Below are positions 9,791 to 21,850 of a stretch of 64,000 nt of DNA, one piece after another. The stretch covers positions 154,758,240 through 154,822,239 of the forward strand of contig NC_068939.1 in NCBI RefSeq assembly GCF_016801865.2, given 5' to 3'. The notes beneath the pieces are model-generated. The model searched no databases. It was given only the letters and a program-made list of their open reading frames with translations, and was not told where the DNA came from. Each line of letters opens with the position of its first letter. Positions within the stretch are counted from its first letter, which is position 1. Position numbers and translations under genes: made by a program. This DNA is from Culex pipiens pallens (taxonomy: Eukaryota > Arthropoda > Insecta > Diptera > Culicidae).

Positions 9791-12420
9791 GAATGATATT
9801 TTTTAAAAAGTAAATTGTTATATGCTGAAATGTTTTGATTTATCCCCTTTTCCATTGTATTTTGAAAGATTAGAACTTAATTTATTTATCATTTATTTTT
9901 GTAGATCTTATCAATTCTCCTCGAAAACCAGAAATAGATTTCACAAATAATTTTCTTTTTTGTGGCTTCCCTATGACCAAAGAAACCATTTTGCATCACT
10001 GGTTTGCTCATAAACGTCTCCATATAATGTTGGTAGCTTTCAAACAAAAATGGTACATAAATATTCGATAATCTGAGCAGTTCTCTAGAATTTCACAAAA
10101 AATGCTTTTAATTTTTGTAATATTTGATTTGGATCAGAACATGATACATGAAAAAATATACATTTTTATTTAAAATTTTGACAAAGTTTACTCGCTCTGA
10201 TTTTTTTTATATTTTTTTTTTTCGCTGACAACAAGTGTTAATTTTTGAGCTATGAAAGTTAATTATGATGACTTTTTGAAAAATATTGATATTTGAAAGT
10301 TATTGAAAATTTACCTAAAAATCTCTGAAAAAGCATTTTTGGATGTCAAATTTAATTTGGAATTGAAAAATACCTCTGTTATTTTTTGGAAAAATGCATC
10401 ATTTTCGATTATACGCGGTTTCTACATTTAATTTTCGGACAAAAATTTCATTTAGCTATTTTTAAAAGTTATGAAATTTCGTTATTTTTTTTGATTGAAC
10501 ATGATTCGAACTTTGCTTGAAAACGACTAAAATTACAAAAAAAAAGTTTTTATTTCGGCCGTCAACTTTTTATCGATGTTATCTTAGAAACTATTGTTCC
10601 AATTTTTAATGTTTAAACATAAAACTCGTTTTTTTTCGGTTCTTTTTTAAAATCGAAAGTACTCATCCAAAGTGCCTTATTTTCGAGTTACAGCAATTTA
10701 AGTTTGATTTTGAAAAAAAATCAACAATTTTTCGTTTTTGAATTAAACATCCCAGTGGCTTTTTCTAAAAATATTATTCTAAAAAGATTAGGAAATTTCA
10801 TTTAAAATCTCTAAAGAAGCTTTGAAAACAGGCCAAAGGCCAAAGGAACAGTCCTCAAAATTTTACGAAACAAAAAAAAAATTGTTCAAGTCCCAGACAG
10901 CACACAGTTTTTTTAAATGGAAAATCTCAGCAATTAATGGTTCGCTTTTCAATGTCAAAAAGCAAATTTATCAATTCAGGACTCACATTTGAAAAGGAAG
11001 TCCCTTTTAAAATATTACGAATTGGAAATAATTTAATTTTTTTTTAAAATAGATCCGAAAATGTTGCAATTGATTTGGTTTTTGTCATTCAAAATTGGAG
11101 AATTATTTCTGGAGCAACATTCGAAAAGGGCGCATAAGCATTTTTGGAAGCTTAGAATGTTTTGCAAAATCCCAGGTAAATGATAGCTGGGGAGGCCAGC
11201 TATTGCTAAACACTTCAAATTTCGTAAAAAGGCTGTCTGAATGCCTGAGAATTTACGAAAAAGTTCCAGCTGTCTAAATGCTTAAGCGCCCCTTTTCAAA
11301 TGTTGTTCCCGATTTTCTGAAACATTGGCATTTCAAAATTGAGTGTTTCGCAGGAATTAAAAGGGCAATCATGAGTAATATTTTAAAAATCATGAAAATG
11401 ACGATGAGTTGATTTTTTTGATTCACATTTATTTTTTTCTAAACATAAAGATTTCTTTAAAAAATATAATTTGGCGTCAATATTTTACCCATAAATTTCT
11501 GTTTCAAACAATGTATGTGCTCCCTTAGGCTGTTGCAAATATTTTTCAAAATCGGGCCGAAAAATCGATGGGTAAAAAAATGTCCGGATCCTTGAAATTT
11601 TCAACGAATTTCTGAGTGCAATCAGCTTAAAACAAATCAAAATGCTTTCCCCTGCGATTATAATCATTTTAAGCATGTTTAAATTTGTTTAAAAATATGT
11701 TTTGATTTTAGTGAATTTTCAATATACAACACATTTTTTTCTGTCGTAAAAAAAAACAAATGAATGATAATCAACTGTATTAGTAGTGTATAATGCATTT
11801 TCCAACTATTTTTCCATTGAAATTGTGAGCTGTAATCTAAATTTTTAAAATTGTTTTTATTTGTTTGACTTCCCTCGATCACAGTCATAGCCAAGATACA
11901 AAAACTTTGAAAAAGATAAAAAGCCTTATAAACTTATAAAAAAATCAAAAGCTTTCAAAATTAATTAAAAATTGGGTAATTTTAAGTAATTTTTACCCTT
12001 TTTCTGAATAGTCCTAACCGATACCTACAACCTTGCCGAAGACACATCAGAAAGTTCTTTCTCAAGATACATATATTCGAATACATTTTATATAGATGCA
12101 ACAATTCTTTGTTGAGATAGAGCAATCATCAAATTTTCATCCCTCCAAAATAACAGGAATACACGATATTTTTTGACTGATATTTTTAGATTTTTTAACT
12201 TTGCCATGAACGCAGTAATTTTATTTTTTTATTTATTTTATGTACGCAATTAAAAATGTTTAATTTTGTAAGGTTGAAAGTTTCATAGTTCACCTTTTTA
12301 CATTACATTTTTTATAACGTTCAACATGATTGAAATGTGCATGGCTTTCATGAACCGTCAGTATGAGCAAAAAGGCACAGTGATTAAAAAGGAGTTACAA
12401 GCTACAAATTTTAAACTCAA
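9791..12420. repeat. A+T-rich DNA with degenerate pieces of the FB2 family
   Basis: Phrases such as GAGCAGTTCTCT (about 10077), a block near 9970-10010 (ACCAAAGAAACCATTTTGCA) and GATACCTACAACCTTGCCGA (about 12010) resemble the FB2 fold-back arms, but alignment is patchy. No gene seen. Confidence 0.45.
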
Positions 12421-12867
12421 CCCGGGCAGACGGTAATAACCAAATTCATGCCATTTCAATAACAAATACTGTTAAAATAACAAAAAGTGTTATGGAATAT
12501 TCTTGCAAAATCCATTTTTGCATAACAGTTTAATAACAGTTTATGTTATCATAACAAAATTTGTTATTGGTCTGATATTAAATGAAAGCCAAAACAACTT
12601 TGGAATAACATTTTTTGTTATGGAAGAATACCTCCAACTGTTATTGGGAAGATCGGATTAGTTGTTAAAATAACAAAAAATAATAACAAAGATTTGTTCG
12701 AAGAATAACTAAAAATTTTATTAGTCTGTTATTACAATAACAAACCAATAACAAAAAAATCATAACGACGAATAACAAATGTTGTTATAAATAACATAAA
12801 ATGTTATTGGTCTAGTATTTTCAAATATCAAAAAATGTTATTCCCATGTTATTTCCGTCTGCTCGGG
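12421..12867 (+). mobile_element. AATAACA-rich miniature element, copy 2 (447 bp)
   Basis: Complete copy with ends CCCGGGCAGACGG and CCGTCTGCTCGGG. More than a dozen AATAACA or TGTTATT motifs alternate along it. No coding capacity. Confidence 0.85.
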
Positions 12868-12878
12868 AACGTACTATT

Positions 12879-14772
12879 GAGCAGTTCTCTACGGAATCGG
12901 TCTTTTTTCTTTAATTTAAATTTTTGTATTTTTTAATCCGGCTGAAACTTTTTTGGTGCCTTTGGTATGCCCAAAGAAGCCATTTTGCATAATTAGTTCG
13001 TCCATTTAATTTTCCATACAAATTTGTGCAGCTGTCCATACAAAAATGATATGTGAAAATTCAAAAATCTGTATCTTTTGAAGAAATTTTTTGATCGATT
13101 TGGTGTCTTCGGCAAAGTTGTAGGTATGGATATGGACTACACTGAAAAAAAATGATACACGGTAAAAAAAATTTGGTGATTTTTAATTTAACTTTTTGTC
13201 ACTAAAACTTGATTTGCAAAAAAACACTATTTTTAATTTTTTTCATTTTTTGATATGTTTTAGAGGACATAAAATGCCAACTTTTCAGAAATTTCCAGAA
13301 TGGGCAAAAAATCTTTGACCGAGTTATAATTTTTTGAATCAATACAGATTTTTTCAAAAAAACAAAAAATTGGTCGCAAAAATTTTTCAACTTCATTTTT
13401 CGATGTAAAATCGAATTTGCAATCAAAAAGTACTTTTGTGAATTTTTGATAAAGTGCACCGTTTTCAAGTTATAACTATTTTTATGTAACTTTTTTGAAA
13501 ATAGTCGCAGTTTTTCATTTTTTAAAAATTGTGCCCATGTTTGCCCACTATTGAAAAAAATATTTTTGGAAAGCTCTCTTTATTTTGCTCTTTATTTTGC
13601 TTTTTCGGACTTTGTTGATACGACCCTTAGTTGCTGAGATATTGCCATGCAAAGGTTGAAAAACAGGAACATTGATGTTTTCTAAGTCTCGCCCAAACAT
13701 CCCACCATTTTCTAATGTCGATATCTCAGCAACTTTAGGTCCGATTTACAATGTTAAAACATGAAACATTCGTGAAATTTTCCGATCTTTTCGAAAAAAA
13801 TATTTTAAAATTTTTTAAATCAAGACTAACATTTCAAATGGGCGTAATATTGAATGTTTGGCCCGTTTGAAATGTTAGTCTTGATTTTAAATTTTTGGAT
13901 ATATTTTTTTCGAAAATATCGGAAAATTTCACAAATGTTTCATATATTAACATTGTAAATCGGACCTATAGTTGCTGAGATATCGACATTAGAAAATGGT
14001 GGGTTGTTTGGGTGAGACTTAGAAAACATCAATTTTACTGTTTTTTAACCTTTGCATGGCAATATCTCAGCAACTAAGGGTCTTATCAACAAAATCAGAA
14101 GAAGCAAAATATAGAAAATTTTCTCAGCTCTTCAAACATTTTTTTTTCAATAGTGGCAAAACATGGGCACTATTTTAAAAAAATGAAAAACTGCGACTTT
14201 TTTTAAAAAGTTACATAAAAATAGTTATAACTTGAAAACGGTGCACTTTATCAAAAATTCACAAAAGTACTTTTTGATTGCAAATTCGATTTTACATCGA
14301 AAAATGAAGTTGAAAAATTTTTGCGACCAATATTTCGATTTTTTGAAATTTTTTGCCTATTCTGGAAATTTCTGAAAAGTTGGCATTTTATGTCCTCTAA
14401 AACATATCAAAAAATGAAAAAAAATAAAAATAGTGTGTTTTTGCAAATCAAGTTTTTGTGACAAAAAGTTAAATTAAAAATCACAAATTTTTTTTTACCG
14501 TGTATCATTTTTTTTTTCAGTGTAGTCCATATCCATACCTACAACTTTGCCGAAGACACCAAATCGATCAAAAAATTTCTTCAAAAGATACAGATTTTTG
14601 AATTTTCACATGTAATTTTTGTATGGACAGCTGCCAAATTTGTATGGAAAATTAAATGGACAAACTAATGATGGAAAATGGCTTCTTTGGGCATACCGAA
14701 GGCACCAAAAAAGTTTCAGCCGGATTAAAAACACAAAAAAAATCGAATGACCGAAATCTCAGAGAATTGCTC
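12879..14772. mobile_element. Fold-back element FB2, copy 1 (1.9 kb)
   Basis: Inverted arms of about 930 bp meet near 13853. Ends GAGCAGTTCTCT and AGAGAATTGCTC, flanked by TATT on both sides (12875-12878 and 14773-14776), a 4-bp TSD. It carries the block TTTGGTGTCTTCGGCAAAGT and its complement in the two arms. Non-coding. It lies 11 bp from the preceding AATAACA element. Confidence 0.85.
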
Positions 14773-14776
14773 TATT

Positions 14777-15960
14777 GATCTGTTTCTACTGGTTCCAACT
14801 AAAACATAGTTTAAACTAAGGCTCATCTTTTCAGAACATCATTGGTTCAGTCCAGACTCAGTACGCCCTCGCAAGGGTAAAGCCACGTGCTTTTTTCCTG
14901 ATTCAACATCTAAATCAAGATTCCCGGAAATTCTCCGTCGGCTTAAAAAAAATAATTAACGAGAAAACTTTCCAACGACAATGAGTCAAATGCCTCTAAG
15001 CGGAAAACTAAACCGTGGAAAAATAACTGCACACAACCGGCCAGGTGCATCACCAGCTCTGCTCATATATCTCTTTCTTTTCCCTCCAAGTCGTAAACAT
15101 CGCGAAGCTTTTCTTTTACTCGCTTTTTTGCAAGGTCTTATTTCAACGCCGTGATTTCCCAGCCATAATTTTTGCAGTTTTTTCTGTGAGGAAAGGAACG
15201 CGGAAGAAAAATAGGAAAAGCTCACACAAAATTGGAAAAAAAAACGAAAATGGGCGGTGGAAAACCTTTCCCTTGTCCTCGCGATTGTGGGACGAAAAGT
15301 GAATGTGTCGATGTGTGTGTGTGTTTGTGTGAATTTTGGAACAACAGCAAAAGCTCACACAAAAGAAGCTGTCCTGAAAAATGGAAAATAATGGGGAAAG
15401 TTTTTTCGCACAAGATGAAAAGTATTTCGTCCTGAAATATACGCAACGCAACTAACAAGCACAGACAGTCAAGTTCTTTTCCTTTACCTATGCACTTAGT
15501 ATGTATGTGTGTAACTTGCATCCCGTGACATACAGTCACGTGGTCTGACTGCACTGCATTTTGGCTGAACAATAAGAGTGTGCATGTCAGGTGAGTTGTC
15601 AGCCTCCCTGCGAACAGCAACAGCGCAACAGGGTGGAAAAGTCGAGCACTGCTGGATGGATTTTTCACCACCCCCTTCCGAAACTTTTCCTGAATGGCAC
15701 TTTGTCAAAGTTTGCTAGAGAGCATTGTTGAGAGTTGACCGGGAAGGGACATATTTTGAAGAGTTTATAATTTCATTTTGTCTATTTGTCACGGAAGGAA
15801 CTAACTTGTTTAACACATTTCAAACCATGCCATGAAAACTTACACAATACTGCGTTTTGGGTGTTACAAAACTAGTGTCACTTGTTAAAGGACTTGAATG
15901 ACGTCATTCATCTTTGGAATAATTCATGGCATTGACTATTGAGGTCCTGAAATAGTAAAA
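14777..15960. other. Apparently unique intronic DNA with a GT microsatellite
   Basis: Complex sequence with a short GT run near 15311-15330. Overlapping open frames on both strands show no recognisable protein. Confidence 0.45.
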
Positions 15961-16712
15961 TGCTCAGCTTAAAAAAAATATATTAAAATTACATAAATCG
16001 GTTGCCTATTTTTTCCATTTTATAAATAATTTATGAAAGAAAGGCTCCTGAAAAAAAAAAACATCGATTAGCTGACAATTTTTTCAGAGATGCTCAATCG
16101 GACTCCAATTTTAGGAAATGTAATCATTGTGAGAGATTTTACCTTATTTTTTTAATTAATAAATTTAAGAGGGCCAAAATATCATATTTTTTAAATAACT
16201 CAGTAGTAAAACTGTTTGATCCCTCAATTAAAAATATTTTCAAATTAAAAAAAACAATGATAACATTTGGAAAGGTTAAAAACATGTTACACAATTTTTT
16301 CTGCATTTGAAGTTTTGCTTACGGCCCGAAAAATCACGCAATTTCTGTGAGTTTTTTTTTTCAATTTTTTAGTTTGAAACTCAAGTTAGAAATTAAGCCA
16401 TGGGTCAATTCGAACAAAATCGAAAAAATGTCAAAATGTCTGAAAACCCCAACTTTCTTACGAGTTTGTCTGCAGGATGCACTACTTCCATTCAATTACT
16501 CTCAAAAGTGAGATGTTTAGCGATATAAAAAAGGCATTTTTGTATAAAAAACTTTTTTTTCATCAGCTTTAGGCGCGGGTATAAATAGGTTAAACTTTAC
16601 CAACGTTTTCCAATTGCGGAGCAGGGGGTAGGTATTCAATTCTGAAATAAATTACAAAAGCACTTTGTACGTTTTCACTGACCAAAATTACCTCATTTTG
16701 GAATCTGCTCAA
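15961..16712. repeat. A+T-rich DNA with a diverged relative of the 3149-3637 element
   Basis: About 16370-16640 aligns with the interior of the hAT-like element at 3149-3637, including a shared GGAGCAGGGGGT phrase near the end. Termini and TSD are not evident. Confidence 0.45.
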
Positions 16713-16753
16713 TATAGAGCAATTCCAGCCCAAAACAGGATTTTTTAAAGGTA

Positions 16754-16967
16754 CAGAGAAACCTCTTTTTACGCGGTGGCGTTACGCTTTTTATTTCGTC
16801 AATTTCTCTAACACCATACAATATTTTTGCAAGCTTCAAAAAGCGTTTTGCAGATCTGAACAAAACCTACAAATTGCTTTCAAAAGATTGCAAAAATTTT
16901 GCGTCGTTCCAGAGAAATCGACAAATTAAAAAAAACGTAACGCACCGCGTAAAAAGAGGTTTCTTTG
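16754..16967. mobile_element. 214-bp TA-flanked miniature element in FB3
   Basis: Terminal inverted repeat of about 35 bp, CAGAGAAACCTCTTTTTACG at the left and its complement at the right, flanked by TA (16752-16753 and 16968-16969). The empty site is visible in the half copy at 54.9 kb, where the two TAs correspond to one. Consistent with a Tc1/mariner-type miniature element. Confidence 0.72.
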
Positions 16968-17068
16968 TACTTTTTACTCGACCCTATCCGATTTCAATGA
17001 AACTTTGTAGAAGCCATTTTGTGTATATGGAGCCAGTTTCACTCGATAATAACATTTGAGAAGGGCGT

Positions 17069-17804
17069 ACGTTTTTCTAATTTGTCGATTTCTCTGGAAC
17101 GACGCAACATTTTTCACGGGTCCCCCACAGACCGTTATTATGAAAAAAAAATTTCCACCCAAACCAATGATTGGACATGGTTTCTGGGACCATTCTGCAC
17201 CTCTGGGCCAAGTTTCAAAATATTTGCCGGCAGAAATTTCGAATACGGTCAGTTTTAGTATTTTGAGTTGAAATTAAGGGGAAAACGCATGTAAAATGCA
17301 TAGGAAAAGTTCAAAGTTTCAATGTTTTAACTCTAAAACGTTACTGGTCATGGTTTTAAATTGTACTTACATGTAGCAGAATGATATAAAACGGTTTATG
17401 GAACTGACTTAGCCGGATTAAGCCTAAGTCATGTGACTTAAGTACATTATTTACAAGTTTATATCTTAATATTTTTTAAAAACTCCTACATTAGGCAATG
17501 TTAAGTCTAGGAAGACAAGATTGCACAAAAATAATTAAAATGGGGTGACTTTGAGCCAAGGGGTGACATTGTACCAAATTTTACGTTTGTTTAATAACTA
17601 AATAGTTAAATAAGTACGAAAAAAAAATTACAAAGGATCATTAGCCTTATTGTTGGACACTGACAAGAGTTTGAGGACAAATTTTTGCAATGTTTTATAC
17701 GCAATTCGTAGGTTTTGTTCAGATCTACAAAACATATTGTATGGTTGAAGAGAAATCTACGAAACAAAAAGTGTAACGCCACCGCGTAAAAATAGGTTTC
17801 TCTG
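17069..17804. mobile_element. Second, larger and diverged copy of the CAGAGAAACC element
   Basis: The right end (…GGTTTCTCTG then TA at 17805-17806) matches the 214-bp element. The left end is truncated but retains the complement of its 16902-16938 block. The middle, 17110-17560, is unrelated non-coding sequence. Confidence 0.5.
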
Positions 17805-18549
17805 TATTGCTGTATCTCGAAACCGTTGCATCGCATCAAAAAGGGATCCAATACAAACTTGTAGGAAATTAGACAGGCTTTCTTAAAAAAAAAAATACAA
17901 TGAAAGAAAAAAAGCCACTTTTATGATTTTTTTTATTTTTAAGGGTGAGCCCACGATTTTTTTTTCGTTCAAAAATTTTGTGAAAATAGCCTAAATTGTT
18001 ACAAAAGTACTAAAAAAAAATGCAGAATGGTATGTCCCTCAAAACGAAAAAAAAAAATCATTTACTGAAACTGTTTTTTTAAGTGGTCTAAACGTCAAAA
18101 TTTTCAAAAACCGAATGCGGGAATCGATTCTCCAGACAATTTTGCATAAAAGTCTCCATATTGACCATTGTTTTAAGTCCAATCCTTGGGAAGTTACAGT
18201 GGGTTTAAAAATACAAATGTTGAAAAAATAGGTTTTTTGGTTGTTTTTGGCAATTTCTATATGACAGACTTCATTTTCAATCTCGAAAATATTTGTACCG
18301 AAAAGCTCGTCCAATTTCTTATTTTAAAGGCAAACTTATGGGAAATTGGACCAACTTTCCGGTAAAAATATTTTCGAGGCTTAAAAAACAAGTCTTTCGT
18401 ATAGAAATTGCCAAAAACCACAAAAAAAAACTATTTTTTCAACATTTTTATTTTTAAAACCGCTGTAACTTCACAAGGATTGGACACAGGACAATGGTCA
18501 ATATGGAGATTTTTATGTAAAATTGTCTGGAGAATCGATTCCTGCATTC

Positions 18550-18623
18550 TAGATTAAATTTTCAAAACAACCTATCCCTCATGGGTTTCCTATGCAGATA
18601 GGACCTTTTGAAAATTTAATCGA
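18550..18623. mobile_element. 74-bp miniature inverted-repeat element, copy 1
   Basis: Palindromic ends TAGATTAAATTTTC and GAAAATTTAATCGA around a short loop, flanked by GCATTC on both sides (18544-18549 and 18624-18629). Almost identical to 31693-31766. Confidence 0.75.
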
Positions 18624-18726
18624 GCATTCACTTTTCAAAAAAACAGTTACAGTAAATGATTTTTGTAGTTTTTTTTAAAGAGTTGCTCCATTCTGCAGTT
18701 TTCGTGAGTTTTTTTGTAACATCTTA

Positions 18727-20095
18727 CACAGCAAAAAATCCGATGGTAAAATCGCATGCAAAAGCGTGCACATCACCTTTGTTAGCAAAAGCATGTATTA
18801 TTGTATGAGAATACGTGTAAAAAAAGTAGGGCGTCCAATTTTCCCGGGTTTTGAATTTCCCGGGAAACGGGAAAAATATTTTTGAAATCCCGGGAATTCC
18901 CAGGATCCCGGGAAATTTTTGAAACAGTCATAAAATCTATGTTTTCATTATATCGGTTATGTTTTCAAGCTTAAAATCATAGAATTAGCATAAAAATATT
19001 AATCGGTGATAATCTACAGTTCAATCGAAACAAGGAAAGCATGTTTAAGATAGCTTAAAAAAATGAAAGATTGATTTTTTTTATCTGTGTTGTGCTTTGG
19101 ATTTTGAATTAACCACAATTTTCAATATATTGTGATTCAAATTGAATATGTCTTTTAAAAATATATTTCTTGTATTCATTTTTTTATATGATATGACTTC
19201 AAAAGCCTGAACAATTTCTTTGAAAATGTAATAAAAAACAAGAAGCGAAAACAAATAAAATAATACCGGTCAATGTAAATTTTAGATAGGTTTTAAATTT
19301 CATGTTTTATATAAAACATATTTTAAAAATTATCTTTGAGTTACGACCGCCAACTGGGGAAACTCGACACTACAGTCTGAAAAATTACAATAGATTTGGA
19401 AATCGGTGAACTTATTGTTTTGTTATGTTCCTTTTTTAACGAAGTCAATCAAAACATTGTGCAAAAATGGCATCAACAGCTGTCTTTATTAGATGGAAAA
19501 TAATGCTCTATGATTATTTTTTCAAATTCAAAATCATAAATAAACGTAAATATAATACCCAGTCTTTTAAAAGTATATAAAATTAGATGTTAAATATATA
19601 TGCCGAATAAAAATCTTAATGCTAAAACATTCTTATCGATTACTAAGTATTCAACTTTATATCTATTTCTACAACCAAATCTGAATTTCCAGAATAAAAT
19701 TTGATTTTTCTTCAATTTCGGGAATTCCCGGGACAAATTATAAAAAATCCCGGGATTCGGGAATTCCCGGTTTTGGAAAAATCCCGGGATTTTTGTCCCG
19801 GGAATTCTCGGGATGGACGCACTAAAAAAAATTAAGGTCCCCATATATCGTATACCTACTGGTACATTGGCATTGAACCTAACAATTATAATACGGTGAG
19901 ATAGCCGAGATGGTTGGGGCGCGTACTTAGTTATCTGAATATGACTCGCACCGGATTGATGTTATTTTTGGGGTGTGCCAAATTAATTTTTTTTCTTCCG
20001 TACATGCTTTTTGTGTACACGTTTTCTCATACAATATTACATGATTTTGCGCACAAAGGTGATGTGCATGTTTTTTTTTAATGCGATATGCCGAT
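18727..20095. mobile_element. CACAGC-ended element split by a hAT-like element
   Basis: Starts CACAGCAAAAAAT after a TA. The segment with GTGCACATCACCTTTG at about 18768 is complemented by CAAAGGTGATGTGCA at about 20054, so the two flanks of the hAT-like insertion are inverted arms of one element. The right end is not sharply defined. Confidence 0.55.
18827..19824. mobile_element. hAT-like non-autonomous element (CCCGGGAATTCCC family), copy B
   Basis: Ends TAGGGCGTCC and GGACGCACTA, with flanking 8-mers AAAAAAAG and AAAAAAAT (7 of 8). Subterminal CCCGGGAATTCCC palindromes as in copy A at 3781-4706, in the opposite orientation. 998 bp, non-coding. Confidence 0.72.
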
Positions 20096-20427
20096 TTGAC
20101 TTTTAAACTTAAAAATCAAAAAATCTCATAGACGTGGAGCGTTTTTTTCTTTCAGTGTATTTTTTTCAGATAGCTCGTCTAACTTCCTACAAGTTTGTCT
20201 TGGAACACTTTTTGATACGACGCAACGGCTTCGAGATACAGCAATATTTAAATTACGAAATACAAAAATATTTAAAACACTTACGCCCTTCTCAAATGTC
20301 ATTATCGAGTGCAACTGGCTCCATATACACAAAAATGGTTGGTAGGATAACATGTCTACAAAGTTTCATTGAAATCGGAAAGGGTCGGGTACAACCGATT
20401 CCCTATTTGACATGGAATTGTTCTATA

Positions 20428-21850
20428 ATTTCATTGGCTTCAGCTTATCAGTCCTGTTCCTCTTTCGAAAATTGGAATTTGTACTGATTCCCAAACGAAA
20501 TTCCACCATTAACGATAATTTCCTTTCCACGAAAATTACTCCATTTAACGCTGAGCTGCGTTGATCCCACCACCACAGCTTCTGTGGAACTCTATAATCG
20601 GATACGATAAATTCTCCTCCTCGGAACTCCGGCTGTTATCCGAAAGGTTCGAATTTCCCGCTCAAACAATTTAGCGTGACGGCCCATTTCCGGTGTGGGA
20701 TGGCGTCAAACTTGGGGTCGTTAATCAGTCTACCAGCACTACCACTACAGTAATTTGTTGTAAATCCCCCACCGACGACGACGACGAATTACTTTCGGAA
20801 GTGACATTATTGGATCATTTCGAAAGGATTTACGGTCGTTTTGGAGGGGGCACACTCTTCTCGAGTTTGGGTTTTATTTCACCGTGTGCCTTGAGGCTAT
20901 CCAAAGTGGGCGAATTTCGTGGAATCTGGGTACCCTCGGGGAGTGAGCTTTTTATTGCCAGGCTGGGTTTGGTCCGAACTCGGTCAGCTGAACTTTTGAG
21001 CCTGCATTTAACTTCAAGATTGACCCGGGAATTGTAAATAAAGAAGGGGTGAAAAGATTTCATCAAAGGGAACTTTAATCTCCTCTCGAGGGTGAGCACT
21101 TTGAAGCGAAGAGTCTTTGGGATACCTTGCAAATTTTTTTTTTATTTTTGTTTAAAGAGTTGTTAGCTATCAAAATTCCTTAAAAATAATAAAGATTTTC
21201 AAGCGTGAAACTCAAATTCAGTTTTGAAAACAGTTTCAACACTTGCGTGTAAAATCCAATCAATTCCACCAAAACCAAATCACTGTCGAGAACAAATTTA
21301 ATTAACGTGTGCGGTAACAAGTTTTTCCTCGGCGGTGGCTTCGGCAAAGATGCCACTATTTAAGCCAGCTGCCGAAACGTACGAGGAAAATTAATTATCC
21401 CCAGTCGTTTAAGGAGAACATGTCAGCGCCGCAGTGTCTTCCCGGCAACTTTTTGGCGACGAGCTTTCAAGGGCTTTTCCCGACCCGAAAACGGCAGATT
21501 GTTGTTGAGCGGGCGACAAAACGGAGACGTTTTGCCACGTGACACGTGACACGTGGGGGGGGGGGGGGAGAAGTGAAACAGGGGAAAGCTTTCATCTTCA
21601 ATCTCATCTCATATTTTCCCCCGTGGCTACGCGCGTCAAACATGAAGACGTACCGCGGGAGTACAAACACACACACACGTGCTTAGTTACACTGACACGT
21701 GTGTCTTCCCAGGGAGGCTGCCACCGGGAATTTCCCAGAGCTGTCAGCGGGGAGTGAAGGGGAGGATGTTTCCGACCTCTTTTGGGAATCAACCCGCGAA
21801 GGTGGTCAGGGACGTTGGATGGTTGACAAACATGAAAATGTTGTTTTTCT
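20428..21850. other. Apparently unique intronic DNA
   Basis: Complex and GC-richer. Open frames overlap on both strands without recognisable domains. It contains the E-box cluster described separately and a (G)n run at about 21556-21569. Confidence 0.5.
21536..21701. promoter_or_regulatory. Cluster of five CACGTG E-boxes
   Basis: CACGTG occurs at 21536, 21543, 21550, 21676 and 21696. The first three form a tandem with 7-bp spacing. CACGTG is the core site for bHLH factors such as CLOCK/CYCLE and Myc/Max. Function is inferred from the motif only. Confidence 0.4.

Larger units (their letters stand above)
16717..20423. mobile_element. Fold-back element FB3 with nested insertions
   Basis: Ends GAGCAATTCC and GGAATTGTTC flanked by TATA on both sides (16713-16716 and 20424-20427), a 4-bp TSD. 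Arms pair around about 18330. The arms are swollen by at least five later insertions listed separately. A half copy at 54902-55580 shows the uninterrupted arm and confirms the order of blocks. Confidence 0.8.

Noticed and set aside
19896..19965. tRNA-like segment (TAGCCGAGATGG resembles an A box)
   Set aside because: No B box and no cloverleaf could be drawn.
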